From: Macrobrachium rosenbergii | Lineage: Eukaryota; Arthropoda; Malacostraca; Decapoda; Palaemonidae | Assembly: GCF_040412425.1 (NCBI RefSeq) | Contig: NC_089767.1 | Coordinates: 41,959,009-42,023,008, forward strand | DNA: 64,000 bases | Direction of reading: 5' to 3' | Shown: positions 24,977 to 37,568 of the stretch, one piece after another | Layout of the letters: the number at the start of each line of letters is the position of its first letter | How positions within the stretch are numbered: position 1 is the stretch's first letter | Program-made: the position numbers and the translations under genes | Notes under the pieces: generated by a model | What the model was told of the DNA's origin: nothing | The model's input: only the letters and a program-made list of their open reading frames with translations | The model's database searches: none

Positions 24977-25018
24977 GAATATTTTTTTTCACGTGTGTCA
25001 AGGAATGAACAAGGTGTC

Positions 25019-25165
25019 ATTTTATGGTCTTTGTGTTATTACTTAAACTGGCTACTGAGTTGCAGTAAATTTCTATCAGATAATTTAATCATTTTATGCT
25101 GTTTGTGTTATTACTTAAACTGGCTACTGAGGTGCAGTAAATTTCCATAAGAAAATTTAATACCT
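25019..25165 (+). repeat. Direct duplication of about 72 bp
   Basis: Two adjacent copies share TTTGTGTTATTACTTAAACT and GGCTACTGAG(T/G)TGCAG, followed by TAAATTTC. Confidence 0.85.
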
Positions 25166-25865
25166 TTTATAAATAATGAAAAAATGCTTCATGTTTAATG
25201 TAAGATAGGTTTAGGGACCTGTTTCCTTGGAAGACATGATAATGTGTACCTTCAAAAAGTTGTGATATTTGCTCCAGAAAGTATAGTGATGAGCTCCATA
25301 AACGAGGAATGTTTGCTTCGTAGTAAGGACGTCTCTTCCATAAATAAGGGGGTTTTGCTCCACAGTCAAGTTGACAGCTCCATCATAACAATCAGAGATG
25401 GAGTGACAACAATTCCATTGTACTTCCGTCACTGTGACAATTTTCCATTCTCCATTTCCTTTAATAACCTCACAAATAAAAGTACAATGTAAAACTGTGT
25501 TGCATTTGTGTGTGTAGCTTTATTATATCTGTCCTGATTTCCAGACGCTTTTATTTTCTCATTTTCTCTGTGATAGAAAGACGCAACTTACAAACGGATT
25601 ATAATAGAGTAGTTTCTGCTAGAATCGGATATTGCTGTCTGCCATATCCGAGAAATAGTATCATTAGATCCTGAGCACAGTCTGAAAAAAGGTATAACAA
25701 GGTGGGAAAAAAAAGGAAAGTAGGTCTTAATACGATCCATTACAAGGAAATTTCACAGTCCCTGAGAAGATTAATCTACAGTCTTCTTGTGATATTTCGT
25801 CTGTGTCGTTGTCGCATTGTTTATGCTGTCGCCATTACAGTTTTTGTGTCTAATGGCTTCGCTGG

Positions 25866-26142
25866 GGGCCACTGCGCATGAGGCGCACTGTACCTGAGAT
25901 TCTTTGCAGCGTGCCTTCCTTAGACCCCTAGCTGCAACCCCTTTCGTTCCTTTTACTGTACCTCCTTTCATATTCTATCTCCCATCTTACTTTCCACCCT
26001 CCCCAACAAGTGATTCATAGTGCAACTGCTTTGAGGTTTTCCTCCTGTTACACCTTTCAAACCTTTTACTATGTTTACGTTTCAGCGCTGAATGACCTCA
26101 TAGGTCCCAGTGCTTGGTCTTTGGCCTAAATTCTACTATTCT
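25866..26142 (+). repeat. Family B dispersed repeat, copy 6
   Basis: The first hairpin is shortened (GCGCATGAGGCGCACTGTAC) and the remainder is intact up to TTTGGCCTAAATTCTACTAT. It sits in the candidate intron before the PAM2 exon. Confidence 0.8.
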
Positions 26143-26516
26143 CTCTCTCTCTCTTGCTCTCTCTCTTGTTATATCTTATGGCGTTGTTTTGGTGAAATTA
26201 TTGTTATTATAAGTATCCTATTTTTTTTTTTCTCTCTGTCGTCATAGGTAGGTAGATAGCTTATGGTTTGGTGGTTGGTTCCCCAGAAAATTTATACCTT
26301 GACCTTTTTTTCAAAAAGGTTATTATTTTATTTTGTTTTCATTTTGATGATACTTTTCCATCAGGCAATTTTTTTTCACCTTGACCCTTTTTCAAGGTCA
26401 GAGGTCAGTTTAAGGGTCAACATTGTATTTTACTTTGATATTGATAAACCTTGGTGGTTACTGATTATTTTTCTCACATGCACTTATTTTATTTTTCAGC
26501 ATGTGTTTTCAGTTTC

Positions 26517-26878
26517 AGTTTTCTGTAAAAGAAAACTATTTGTCTGTCCGTCCGCACTTTTTCTGTCCACCCTCAAACCTTAAAAACTGCTGAGGCTAGA
26601 GGGCTGCAAATTGGTATGTTGATGATCCGCCCTCTTATCATCAAACATACCAAATTGCAGCCCTCTACCTCAGAAGTTTTTATTTGATTTAAGGTTAAAG
26701 TTAACCATAATTGTGCTTCTGGCAGCTATATAGGATAGTCCACCACCAGGCCATGGTTAAAGTTTCATTGGCCGCGGCTCACACAGCATTATGCCGAGAC
26801 CACCAAAAGATGGATCTATTTTCGGTGGCCTTGATTATACGCTGTAGCGGCTGGACAGAAAACTCGATTGCGCCGAAC
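26517..26878 (+). repeat. Family A hairpin repeat, copy 5 (3' end clipped)
   Basis: It opens with AGTTTTCTGTAAAAGAAAAC and ends at GATTGCGCCGAA, so the terminal CCGAAGAAACTTCGG hairpin is cut. Confidence 0.85.
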
Positions 26879-27120
26879 ACAGACCGTGAAAATGTCTAAA
26901 AAAAAAAAAAAACTATAAAAGAACAATAGCGGAAGAACAAGACGCCTCTGATGGCGCCGGATTTGTTCTTAACGAAGCGGCGCGAGTAATCGGCGGGAAA
27001 AAAATCGCTTAATGAAACTATGTGTTCGAGTTCTAACTGCATCTGCATTCATTAAAACTTGAACTTCGTTCTTTTACTATGAAGTCACCTGAAGTTTTGA
27101 TGAGCCGTTGTTTACGAGGG

Positions 27121-27200
27121 AAGAAGAAGAAGAAGAAGAAGAAGAAGAAGAAGAAGAAGAAGAAGAAGAAGAAGAAGAAGAAGGAGAAGAAGAAGGGCTA
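27121..27200. repeat. (GAA)n microsatellite
   Basis: About 25 GAA/AGA units, a polypurine tract. Confidence 0.95.
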
Positions 27201-27763
27201 ATGCTGATTATGGTGCTTTCACACTCTTCTTTTTTTTTCTCGGTCGGACACCGAGTTATAACGGTTGTTGGTGGTGCGGCTGAGTTGATAATGACATTGT
27301 GCAAACTCCATTATTTCATTTGGTTTTTTTTATTACGTGCACGGTTTAATTTAGAATATTTCCTTGATTGTATGAGCTTTTATTACTGTTTATCGCAGGT
27401 TACTGAACATAGACACACACACACACGCATACACATGGCGAACGAAAGTATAGACTCAGTCTTAGACCTATATTGAGCCATTCATTAATTTCACGCATTA
27501 CATTCTCTTCTCATTTGCAAAGGACAGTCATACACTTGTTCCTATATTTATTCCTGTTTATTTATGAAAGTTTATGAAGCTTCTGCATGTGCAAGCAAGT
27601 GGCAGATGAAGCCGCGAGTGGCCAAGTTACGTAACAGTACGATATGTAACAGTACGATATGTATTATCTTATTATATATATAAAGTATTTGATAGGCTAT
27701 TATCATTATTATATATATACTTGTTTCCAAAGTGTTTTAGCAAATTTTATACGCATACTAATC

Positions 27764-27802
<39 letters not shown>

Positions 27803-27928
27803 GCACGATGCATCCCATCCCTTTTAACAGGACATGTTTATTAATATTATTAATATAATTATTTATATTATTGGTTGATTTCTAATATTCCCGGAAGCGT
27901 ACAACAGCTGTTGATTTCTCCCTGACAG

Positions 27929-28232
27929 GTATGTAGTGGAGGAGGAGGGGGAGGAGGAGGAGGAGGCGCCGGAAGAGTCCCTGGAGTGGCAGGCGGAAGG
28001 AGAGGAGGGGGAGGTGGAGGAGGAGGAGGAGGAGGAGGCGCCCGTGCGGTTTGTGGATCGAGTGCCGCCGCCAGTTTGAATCCCGAAGCGACAGTATTCC
28101 AGCTTCCCAGCCCTGCCGACACCCCCACCCCTCAACAGCAAGGGGGAGGAGAGACCCCCCCTTTGCCCATGTCGTCGTCTTCGCCTTCGTCGGTGACGAC
28201 GGCTGTGCCCCTCAATGGCTACCACACGCACG
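27929..28232 (+). CDS. LARP4-like exon with Gly-rich run and PAM2-like motif
   Basis: The exon is bounded by an acceptor (TTTCTCCCTGACAG, ends 27928) and a consensus donor (CACG|GTAAGT, cut after 28232). An in-frame TGA at 27923, just upstream of the border, fits an intron edge there. The 101 codons read: two poly-Gly runs encoded by GGA repeats, then SLNPEATVFQLP (28073-28108), then a Pro/Gln/Ser-rich tail ending PLNGYHTH. LNPxAxxF is the PAM2 signature that binds the MLLE domain of poly(A)-binding protein, and LARP4 proteins carry a PAM2 variant N-terminal to the La motif, as here. The exon starts in phase 0 and ends with one base (G), exactly complementing the exon at 60357, where the split codon becomes GTT (Val). 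An in-frame ATG at 28169 lies after the PAM2 motif. The GGA runs are open in other frames too; the motif and both junctions support this frame. Confidence 0.7.
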
Positions 28233-28293
28233 GTAAGTAGCTTGCGACGTGTTGCTTAGACTATGGGGTGCGTTCCTTGCATACGGAATTCCC

Positions 28294-28343
<50 letters not shown>

Positions 28344-28882
28344 GTGTGTGTGTTTGTGAAGATCATTCACCCTCGTCTCAGCGTTGATGGATTCCGGTTT
28401 TTTTTTTTACGTTTTCTTTTTTTTTCCCATTTTTGCTTTTCGGTCACTAGTCTCGTAACAATGTTTCGGCGTGGTGCTACCTAGTGCCGTTGCGGTTCCG
28501 TTGCGAGGATGTTACGTAACGCTGATTTTTTTTCCCCCACCTTTTTTTTTAAATGGGATCGTTTCCAGTATACTGCTGATACGCCGTCGTGATGGGTAAA
28601 AAAGTAACGAGGCGTCTGTCATTCGAAGCATTCCGGTAACAAAGCAAGATGCCTGGATGTTCGGGAGTACTGTTTTGTTTAAAGCTTGATTGCTTTTGTA
28701 AGTTTTGTAATCTAACTGCGCTGTAACTTCTCTCAACACTTTAATGTACTCTTTGTACCTTACCAGCCGTTTGAACTCTCTTCTCCTGCATTTTAGTACT
28801 TCTGCTCTTCTCATTCTTCTTCTTTGGAATTATGTTATGATTTTTGGCCAGCGTTTTACATTCATCACCAAGATTTAGTTAC

Positions 28883-28944
<62 letters not shown>
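28883..28944. repeat. (GA)n microsatellite
   Basis: Pure GA run; a CT run of similar length lies at 28297-28340, so the two could pair as an inverted repeat. Confidence 0.95.
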
Positions 28945-28947
<3 letters not shown>

Positions 28948-29475
28948 TATGCATAGCTGTAAACTCTACATATGGATGAACCCGGAAAGTTGGACCAGAG
29001 ATCTTGAATGACAATTGCATTCTTAACTAGAACCATTCTTCACCACTACTCATTTAGAAGCCATTTCATTCAGATCATGCGCAGCAGCAGCATTTATTTT
29101 TTCTAAATACTGCGTTTAAAAATGATCAAGTACTTTAATAATTTAAGGTACAAATTGGTGTGTCGCGAGTATCATGGGAATAGTACTATCTGTGTGGCCG
29201 AGTTTCGCGCGCAGGGTATTTATGGCGAACCCGGTGTCACCAGAGCGGCCGGTAAGCTCGACCGTCGTTAGAATTTTAAATACCCGAGTATCTTCATGAT
29301 TAATAAACCCTTCGGGAAGTCGTGCCGATACTGTCACTGGGTAGCACTTGGTTAAAGTCTTGATCCTGTAGTACGTACGGGATTGTCGTCGGCAAATCTC
29401 TAGACCTTGGTCGGAGGTTCGTCGTAGAATTGCATAGATTTAGAGTCCCCGGAAGTATTTTCGAATTAAATTTTT

Positions 29476-29858
29476 AGTTTTCTGCTAAAGAAAACTATTG
29501 TGCCGGCTTTGTCTTCCGTCCACACTTGGCTGTCCGTTCTTTTTCTGTCCGCCCTCAGATCTTAAACACTACTGAGGCTAGAGGGCTGCAAATTGGTATG
29601 TTGATCATCATCCACCCTCCAGTCATCAAACATACCAAATTGCAGCCCTCTAGCCTCGGTAGTTTTTATTTTATTTAAGGGTAAAGTTACCCATAATCGT
29701 GCTTCTGCCAACGATATAGGCCAGGCTACCACCGGGCCGTGGCTTATACAAAATTATACCGAGACCACCGAAAGATAGGTCCATTTTCGGTGACCTTGAT
29801 TTTACGCTAAACAGGAAACTCGATTGCGCCGAAGAAACTTCGGCTCATTATATACTTG
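29476..29858 (+). repeat. Family A hairpin repeat, copy 6
   Basis: Complete order of hairpins, with a small internal loss (GCTGTAGCGGCTGTA replaced by a short join near 29808). Confidence 0.85.
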
Positions 29859-30279
29859 TTTATTTCTGGTTATACTCGTAGGCAGCAGGTGTTCATTGCA
29901 TAGGTACCGTGAACGATCGACTGTAGGCGGTGGCTGTGCTATGCATTTATTTATTTAGTCAATAAGCCAACCATATGTTTTTTATGCTCCTTGTAAAGAT
30001 AAGATTACAGTTCATGAAGTTAGAACCTTTCGTTCAGTTGAGCGAAATTGGAATTAAAGGTGGGATAAAACGAAGCACATAAACGTGTTTTTTTTTCTGT
30101 AACCGATTGTACAGTGCACATGAATTTATTCACAGTGACGCAGGTGTAAAGTACATAATTCACAAATACCAGTTCGAGCTCAAATTCGTCCTGAACGCTG
30201 CTGGAGCCCATTATGACAAGTGAACGCTGTATACATACGTACGTACACACACACACACACACATATATATATACATATA

Positions 30280-30321
<42 letters not shown>

Positions 30322-30898
30322 TACTAAGCTGTACCCTGCAAAGTGTCAAAGGCCTGAGATTCCGATGTTCTGAATCTTAAAACAGAAGAATCTCTAATTG
30401 GAAGCAAAGGATTTCAGAGGTCTCAAAGAATTATATACATTTAAGACAATAAATTCATGGAAACATTGCGATGAGATGTAACAGCAATATTGAAAGAAGG
30501 ACCCAGAATGTTTTGTAAGCTTCCAAGTGGATTAAAACGATGTGAAAACTCGAGGATAATGAGGGAGAAAGTAAAGACATGAATTTAAAAAAAAATCGAT
30601 GGAGTTCAGTGGTTGTTATTCAGTAAAACCGTTAAGTTCCAATTGCCAAACTAAGTACTGGCGAGCATGAGGTTATAAAAAAATGCCAGATTAACTTTAA
30701 ACTTTATATTAACGTATTAAATTTGGACTATTCCTTTGCAATGACGTTTACAAGGATCCGTGCCTCTCACTCATACTGCCTAGGCCTAGACAATGGTTCA
30801 GGAAAGACCATCTAAGCACGTTAGTTTAAAACCCATTATACCTCTGCTGACAGAGGTGGTGAAAGGTGTACTTAGTTTTTAAGCAGGTGTTGCGGTTG

Positions 30899-30900
<2 letters not shown>

Positions 30901-30960
<60 letters not shown>

Positions 30961-31087
30961 ACGTGAGTAATCAGCACGCCGTCAAAATGTCCCATCCTAT
31001 CACAATAAAAAGAAATAGGAAAATGGCGTCGGCCAGGTGACCCTCACCTGTACGAATGTAGCAAAACCATTTTTAAAATTATTCGTT

Positions 31088-31140
<53 letters not shown>

Positions 31141-31404
31141 AACACACGTGCACTTGCTGACGTGTAATATTTAACCTTTGCAGTAAGTGATCATAAAAAC
31201 TGCTGGCTCTGACGTAGACTTCTGATAACTTATCAATTTTGGTGTAAGGTCAATACATACCCAACATATGTGACTTAGGAATGATAGTGCGGAGAAAACG
31301 CCCACCCTCTCATATCTCTTCTGTTTATTGTACAATCAAGAAAGCACCAGTTGGGGTTGAACATGCTCAATCTGTTTGTCAATAATATCTTATCACAGAT
31401 AAGG

Positions 31405-31466
<62 letters not shown>
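30901..31466. repeat. Cluster of (GA)n, (CT)n, (GA)n tracts
   Basis: GA at 30901-30957, CT at 31095-31138 and GA at 31408-31466, alternating in strand within 570 bp. A CT tract follows at 31798-31842. Confidence 0.9.
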
Positions 31467-31469
<3 letters not shown>

Positions 31470-31795
31470 TATAGATAACTTGTTTTCATTTCCCTTATCT
31501 AACTCGTACAGTCAACCCACCCCGATTATGCATTGTTACTCCCGAACTGTATCTCATTTAACACTTAAACGAGCTCGGTTTAAGTGGCGACAGATTACGA
31601 TCAAAGTTCGTTCTATAACTGCATCAACTTAGTTACAGTTTTTTTTTTTTTTTGTATGTCTTTTTGACCTGGTAATTTTTCCATCATTTTAAATTGCTGT
31701 ACTTTTCTGCTCTGTGAGATTGTGAGATTTGCCTACATGTTTGCGTCTTGCTAGTCTCATAAGCTACGTGTTGACGCAGGCAACATGAAATCATT

Positions 31796-31846
<51 letters not shown>

Positions 31847-32967
31847 GAGAAACACATACGCACGCACACAAAAAAAATAAAAAAAACAGATTTTCCATCC
31901 TTATCGTGCTTTTAGGTATTTCCTTCGTTCTGTTGCTGCGCTGGTGTGACCTTTTCCATAAGCTCTGGCGTTGCTTATCGTTAATATTTTTGCCAGTTTA
32001 CTTATTTATTATGTCCCTGGTGTCAGTCTTTGTCCGCTGATTGTAGACAGACTTCGATTTGATCGGTTATTCTATACAGATCTTGGACTGAACAGGATCT
32101 GCATTGGAACTGGAATGCGTAGTTGAGACTTTGAAATTTCCGTTGGGATTTGAATTCGTACTAGGGATTAGGGATGTCATTTATTAACTTGTTCGTGTAT
32201 TTTGCATAGATAGGGACGAAAATATATATAAAAAAGCTCAGTATAAGACTCAACTGCAGATAGGAAACGTATAGTCAGTGCATGTTCACAAAAAGTTTTT
32301 TTTTTCTTGAAAACGGATGGGGGCCATAAATAGCGCGTTTCAGCGTTTTTTTTTTTTTTTTTAAACAAAGGTCTTACATTTTAAGTTAATTCTACACGAA
32401 GCTGTTTTGTTGTTGGTGTTTTTTCAACACAGGATGTTTTCACGGAAGTAGCAACATAAGGTCGCCTGAGTAGCGCAATCTCTGGTAAAACATGGTTCCT
32501 CTTTAGGCCTAGGGAAGGCTGCTTTAGGCCTAGGGAAGGCTGGAAGACTAGAATGTCGCTCCTTGCAAGAGTTCGTTGAGCTGTTTTTGCAGTTTATAAA
32601 TCCGTTTGTCTGTTCCTGTCGATATTTTTTCTCATATCTGCTTTTTAATATATAACTTAGGTTGTATATGGTTGGACTTAGACTAACTGCAGTGTTAGAT
32701 ATTTTTGCGTTGAATGCTCTTCCTTTTTTATTGTTATTTTGGTTTGTTGCTAAATATTGTGAGTAATAATGTCATAATTTCTTGGAAAATGGAAGAGAAA
32801 GTTAGAGAGAAACACTTTTGCAGGGCCACCGGGAGGTCGAACTAGAATAGCAGTGTTATCATATTTTTTTCAAAGTCAAGTGGCACACTGCGTTAGGGGT
32901 GTATCTGATAACAGTTTTGTATTTTGTGTTCTATACTCACACGTTATCTGTCTATTTATCTGCCTAT

Positions 32968-32973
<6 letters not shown>

Positions 32974-33031
<58 letters not shown>
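32974..33031. repeat. (TA)n microsatellite
   Basis: TA run grading into TATG steps. Confidence 0.95.
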
Positions 33032-33041
<10 letters not shown>

Positions 33042-33409
33042 GTATGTATATGTATGTATGATGACACACAGGTATTGGTTATATTATATATATCTATATG
33101 TATCTATATATAAAACCTACACCCGTGCATGCATGTATGTCATTGGTCTACATACACATATAACTGGATACATATCGTACTTTCCCTTTCAGTTACAATG
33201 AGAGTTAATAAGAGGTCCTCAGTGTTGTCATCCCATTGCCAAATTTCCCAAGATAACGCTTCCGCTGTTAAAACCTGATAGCGAAATCGAAAAAGGAAGC
33301 ATATTATACCAAAATGTATCTGATACATGAGATTATTCTACATTAGCTCCAAGCTTATTTCCCGTTGACTGGGCTGGCTTCAAGAGATACTAATCGCCCC
33401 GGCTCTAGT

Positions 33410-33702
33410 CTCATCCACCTCATGCGGTTCACTGTAGGCATTACTTAAGGTTCTCTGCAGCGTGCCTTCTTTAGGCCCCTAGCTGCAACCCCTTTACATT
33501 CCTTTTACTGTGCCTCCGCTCATAGTCTTTTTTCCATCTTCCTTTCCACCTCTCTTAACGATTGATTCGTCGTGCAACTGAGAGGTTTTCCACCTGTTAC
33601 GCCTTTCAAACCTTTTACTGTCAATTTCCATTTCAGCGCTGAATGACCTCATAGGTCCGAGGTCTTGGCCTTTAGCCTAAATTCTATATTCAGTTCAACT
33701 TA
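33410..33702 (+). repeat. Family B dispersed repeat, copy 7
   Basis: Near full-length copy from CATCCACCTCATGCGGTTCA to the TAAATTCTATATTCAG tail. Confidence 0.8.
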
Positions 33703-34164
33703 CTTTACGAAACGAATAACAACAATTTCAATATGGCGTCAGTTCACAAAACGCGTATCTCGGCATCAGTCTCTCTCATGCGTTGTTACAGAGTTCAGTG
33801 GCCTCTCCCCCAGCCAATCTGTATTCCGTATGTGCTGAAATCATAACCAGTTTTTTTTTTCTGTAGCCTGTAATGGAATTAATACGGTGCTCGCTCACCC
33901 CTGGTCTTTGTACGACTGCATAATTACTCAACTCGGTAGTTTCACATATTTTATGCTTAGTTTTAAGATCGTGCGATAATTTATCATTTAAGATCGCACA
34001 GTTATTTGTCATATTTAATAGAGCATATAGTTGAGAATTTGATTGATATATTAACATTCTAAGTCGAGAAAGGGGTTTAGTTATGCAAATTGCTAGAGAT
34101 TCTTACGCGTGACGAAGGCAAATCTTTAAACACGATTAATGTAAATAATGGCTTACGACAAATG

Positions 34165-34166
<2 letters not shown>

Positions 34167-34215
<49 letters not shown>
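34167..34215. repeat. (GA)n microsatellite
   Basis: Pure GA run. Confidence 0.95.
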
Positions 34216-34219
<4 letters not shown>

Positions 34220-34607
34220 TTATAATTGGCACTATAGCAAAGAGAGAGTTTACAGTGTCTAAATCTTATTAGTTAGTGCATGTGGAAAGATTGTTGAGGC
34301 GTAGCTTTGAGACTTTGAAATTATAAGCCTAGACGGAATAGAAGTCTTGTAATGTTTAGGAAACACGAGAATGCATACCTCGAGGTGAGTGGCGCATTGT
34401 TTTATGCCCTTGGGGGTTCATTCATTGAAATGCAGACGCGAACTTCGGGTAAGGGCACTGTAGTATAGATGTGCTTTGCTAATAATCGTCATTGTGCCTC
34501 AGTTAAAACAAGCAGTGGGCTAAGTACCTGATAGTCAGTCGACCTTAGTGGGTTTCAGCTGGTGAGAGTAAGGTCTTGGGACTAGCAATTTGATCCTTAA
34601 GTACTCA

Positions 34608-34610
<3 letters not shown>

Positions 34611-34677
<67 letters not shown>
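34611..34677. repeat. (TA)n microsatellite
   Basis: Adjacent to the tRNA-like SINE head. Confidence 0.95.
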
Positions 34678-34734
34678 GACAAATCTCACATAATCTCGAA
34701 TTCACTTAATCTTTCACTTAAGTGAAATCATAAT

Positions 34735-34870
34735 TGATAAGTACACCTGCACTGGTCAGGATTCGAACCTGTGCCATTTGGTTTAGATACAGTGGCAGAC
34801 AGTCGACTTATCCATTCGACTATCAATCATGGATTCCAATCGAATCTTTGGCCTGGGGCAGATGCACTTG
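34735..34870 (-). mobile_element. tRNA-like SINE head or tRNA pseudogene
   Basis: On the minus strand, TAGTCGAATGG (34822-34812) fits an A box and GGTTCGAATCC (34769-34759) a near-perfect B box. The D-stem (GTCGA/TCGAC) and T-stem (CAGG/CCTG) can pair. TGCCA/TGGCA can form an anticodon stem, but with a 16-nt loop instead of 7, and the acceptor ends do not pair, so this is not a working tRNA gene. An AT tract lies next to it at 34611. Confidence 0.5.
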
Positions 34871-34985
34871 TCAGGTAATGATTCCTTTGTGCGTAAGTTA
34901 GTCCCTGAATAAAGTGAATCGATATTAATTGATGTTTGTGGACTCATAGTTTTATTAGAAAAAATAGGAAGGTGTCAAAGGGACA

Positions 34986-34987
<2 letters not shown>

Positions 34988-35037
<50 letters not shown>

Positions 35038-35175
35038 GTGTGAGTGTGTGTGTGTGTGTATAAAGTGATGAATATATACAAAATATATGTAAAGTGATGA
35101 ATATATATATATATATATATATATATAGATATATATATATTATATAGATATATATTTATATATATATATAAACAT
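34988..35175. repeat. Compound CT, TA and GT microsatellites
   Basis: A CT run to 35023, then TATA and GTGT, then TA runs with GATA and TTTA interruptions. Confidence 0.9.
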
Positions 35176-35803
35176 GTATATAAATAATATATACACACAT
35201 ATTTGTATTCGCAGAGCTTATTGACGTAGAGCTCAGTGATACGCACCAAAGGATATATCGCTTATGATTCAGACCAGATACCCAAAGTGACAGCTTCAGC
35301 TGAGGTGTTCGGAATAGCGAAAGAGACTCCCAGATATATATATATCTCTTATAAAAGCAAGCAAGCGCTTGGGCGGCCGTCAATTTTGCGTCGTAATGTG
35401 GTGTGTAACCAATTCTTGCGTCCACTATTGTCACTGGGATCCGCCCGATCATAAAATCAGGCGGATGTCGGATTCCAACTGCGTCTAGCTTTCGATCTGA
35501 AAATTGGCGGGTAAATGGAAGCGCTTTCCCTGAGTTCCACGTAAGAAGAAGAAGAGAGCTTTATTTGATACAACGCATTACTGATATATATATATATAGA
35601 TCCTGGTCGTTAATTTTTGTAGCATAAAGGGTGGGAAATAAACGTTCTTTTTTATGGTGGAAATAATGAGCGGAAATAAATATCACTTGCCATACAGTAT
35701 TATTTTTTTAGACGTAACTTTCGCTCGGTTGGCAACTCTGGTGCTGTGAGGAGTCGACAGGTGAAATTGCTTACAGCAAGCATCCGGATGTAAACTGCGT
35801 ACC

Positions 35804-35845
<42 letters not shown>

Positions 35846-36231
35846 AATCCGTGTGCACCTCGACGTAAAAGAAATTGTGGTCCATATTATTAAACATTGG
35901 TCTATATATGGAAGATTTGTATACAAGCTTTGTATACAACGCTTGCATGTGTATGTTTTTATTTGTTTTTCGTAAGCAATGAAGTTTGGTTGATTTTGGC
36001 CAGGGTGCTCCAGATTTGCATTACATTGCATATGCTTCTTGTTTGCTTCGTAAATATTCTTAGAGTGAAAAATGGCTGTTTTCATTAACAAACTGGACGT
36101 CGGCTTTCTTACTTTTTCTTATGTTTATCTTGGAAACACGTAAGAATGGTGATGATTCCAGACGCTTGAGATTCGAATAGGCCTACCTGATAAATTAAGA
36201 AAGTTTAGCTGATGCTCAGTGTAATGGCTTG

Positions 36232-36233
<2 letters not shown>

Positions 36234-36288
<55 letters not shown>
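36234..36288. repeat. (GA)n microsatellite
   Basis: Pure GA run; another at 36940-36979. Confidence 0.95.
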
Positions 36289-36290
<2 letters not shown>

Positions 36291-36935
36291 AATTGTTTTC
36301 AATCTCCTTAATGCCTCGTCCTCCGAATATTATGAATTTCACATCCAAACATTTCATTGAAAGTCTTGGCCTCAGTGTTATCGGGTTGTTCTTCTCCTCC
36401 TGAGATCACGTTCTGGCATTCCTCGCCGCCTCAAACTTACGTGATGATCTCATCAAAACAATTGTGGTGTTATCGCCGTCGATGACCTCTCTTATGCCCG
36501 TTTTAGAGAGCATCGGGAAGGAGGTGACTGACTGACTGATTAACTGACTGACTGAGAAGCGTTGTTTTAAAATGGTCAGTTATCTCGGCTGCTCCGGATG
36601 TTTACGAGTTTGTGATCTCGTGGATATATTGCAATTTTCCTCGTTGCTTTACTGCGTAGAGAGCTCGTTTATTTTAGGCCTATGTGGTCTCTGTTGCGTT
36701 GGTAAATGATCGGTTATCTGGGAGATGTTAAGCAGTTTTCCCTCGTTGCTTTAATGCGTAGAGAGCGTGTTTATGTTAGGCCTATGTTTACTTTTTTCTT
36801 ACATTGTTCTATATATATATATGTGTGTGTGTGTTCAGTTATTTAAACTGCATTACCCGTCTTATGAAGGATTTTCATGTGAGATATCCATTAGTGTCAC
36901 CTCGCATGAATGGATGTGTTACTGCGGCATTCTTT

Positions 36936-36981
<46 letters not shown>

Positions 36982-37163
36982 TTTTTCCCAGTGTCCTACA
37001 GTGGAGGGCTTTTGTAAGTGTTAATAATTATTCAGTGACTCAAAGGAAATGTTCCGTTTTAATCTAGGATTGCTTTCCGAAATTATTTCTGTGCGAAGTC
37101 TGGTGAAATTTGAACTTCCTGTATTTGTGTTTGTTCGTATTCCAAAAGAGAGTTAAGAATTAG

Positions 37164-37164
<1 letters not shown>

Positions 37165-37231
<67 letters not shown>
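37165..37231. repeat. (TA)n microsatellite
   Basis: Pure TA run. Confidence 0.95.
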
Positions 37232-37233
<2 letters not shown>

Positions 37234-37502
37234 CGTGTATATATACGTATTATATGTGTGTGTGTTTGTATGTACCGTAACATTAAGCATACTGAGTCTA
37301 AACGTCTTTTTTTTTTTAATGCAGCAAGTAGGAAAACTAAGATCGATTTCCTATTAGAAAACGTCAAAGAAAAACAAGTTACTTGAAAATAACAAATGGA
37401 TGAACTGAATGACGTATACACTGGTTCTTTGCGCAGTAAGTTTCATACCTCGTTATATATTTTCTGAGAACCGGATGAAGGTCTTTTTCCTCATTTCGGA
37501 AC

Positions 37503-37544
<42 letters not shown>

Positions 37545-37568
37545 TCAAGTTCTTTTGATAAAGTTGTT

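Larger units (their letters stand above)
21131..27928 (+). other. Candidate intron between RGG exon and PAM2 exon
   Basis: About 6.8 kb between a consensus GTAAGT donor and a polypyrimidine-AG acceptor, both phase 0. It contains a tRNA-derived SINE, family A and B repeats, a 34-bp minisatellite, a 72-bp direct duplication, a CT tract and a GAA tract. Between those I see no other coding sequence. The remaining stretches, such as 21131-22270 and 22526-23796, look like unremarkable AT-rich intron. Confidence 0.45.

Noticed and set aside
27986..28240. Start of the PAM2-region frame at 27986
   Set aside because: That position is a GTG inside the exon; the true frame continues upstream to the acceptor at 27928.
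29143..29337. 64-codon minus-strand frame (MTVSARLPEGFINHEDTR...)
   Set aside because: Reads smoothly but is short, isolated and without motif or splice context.
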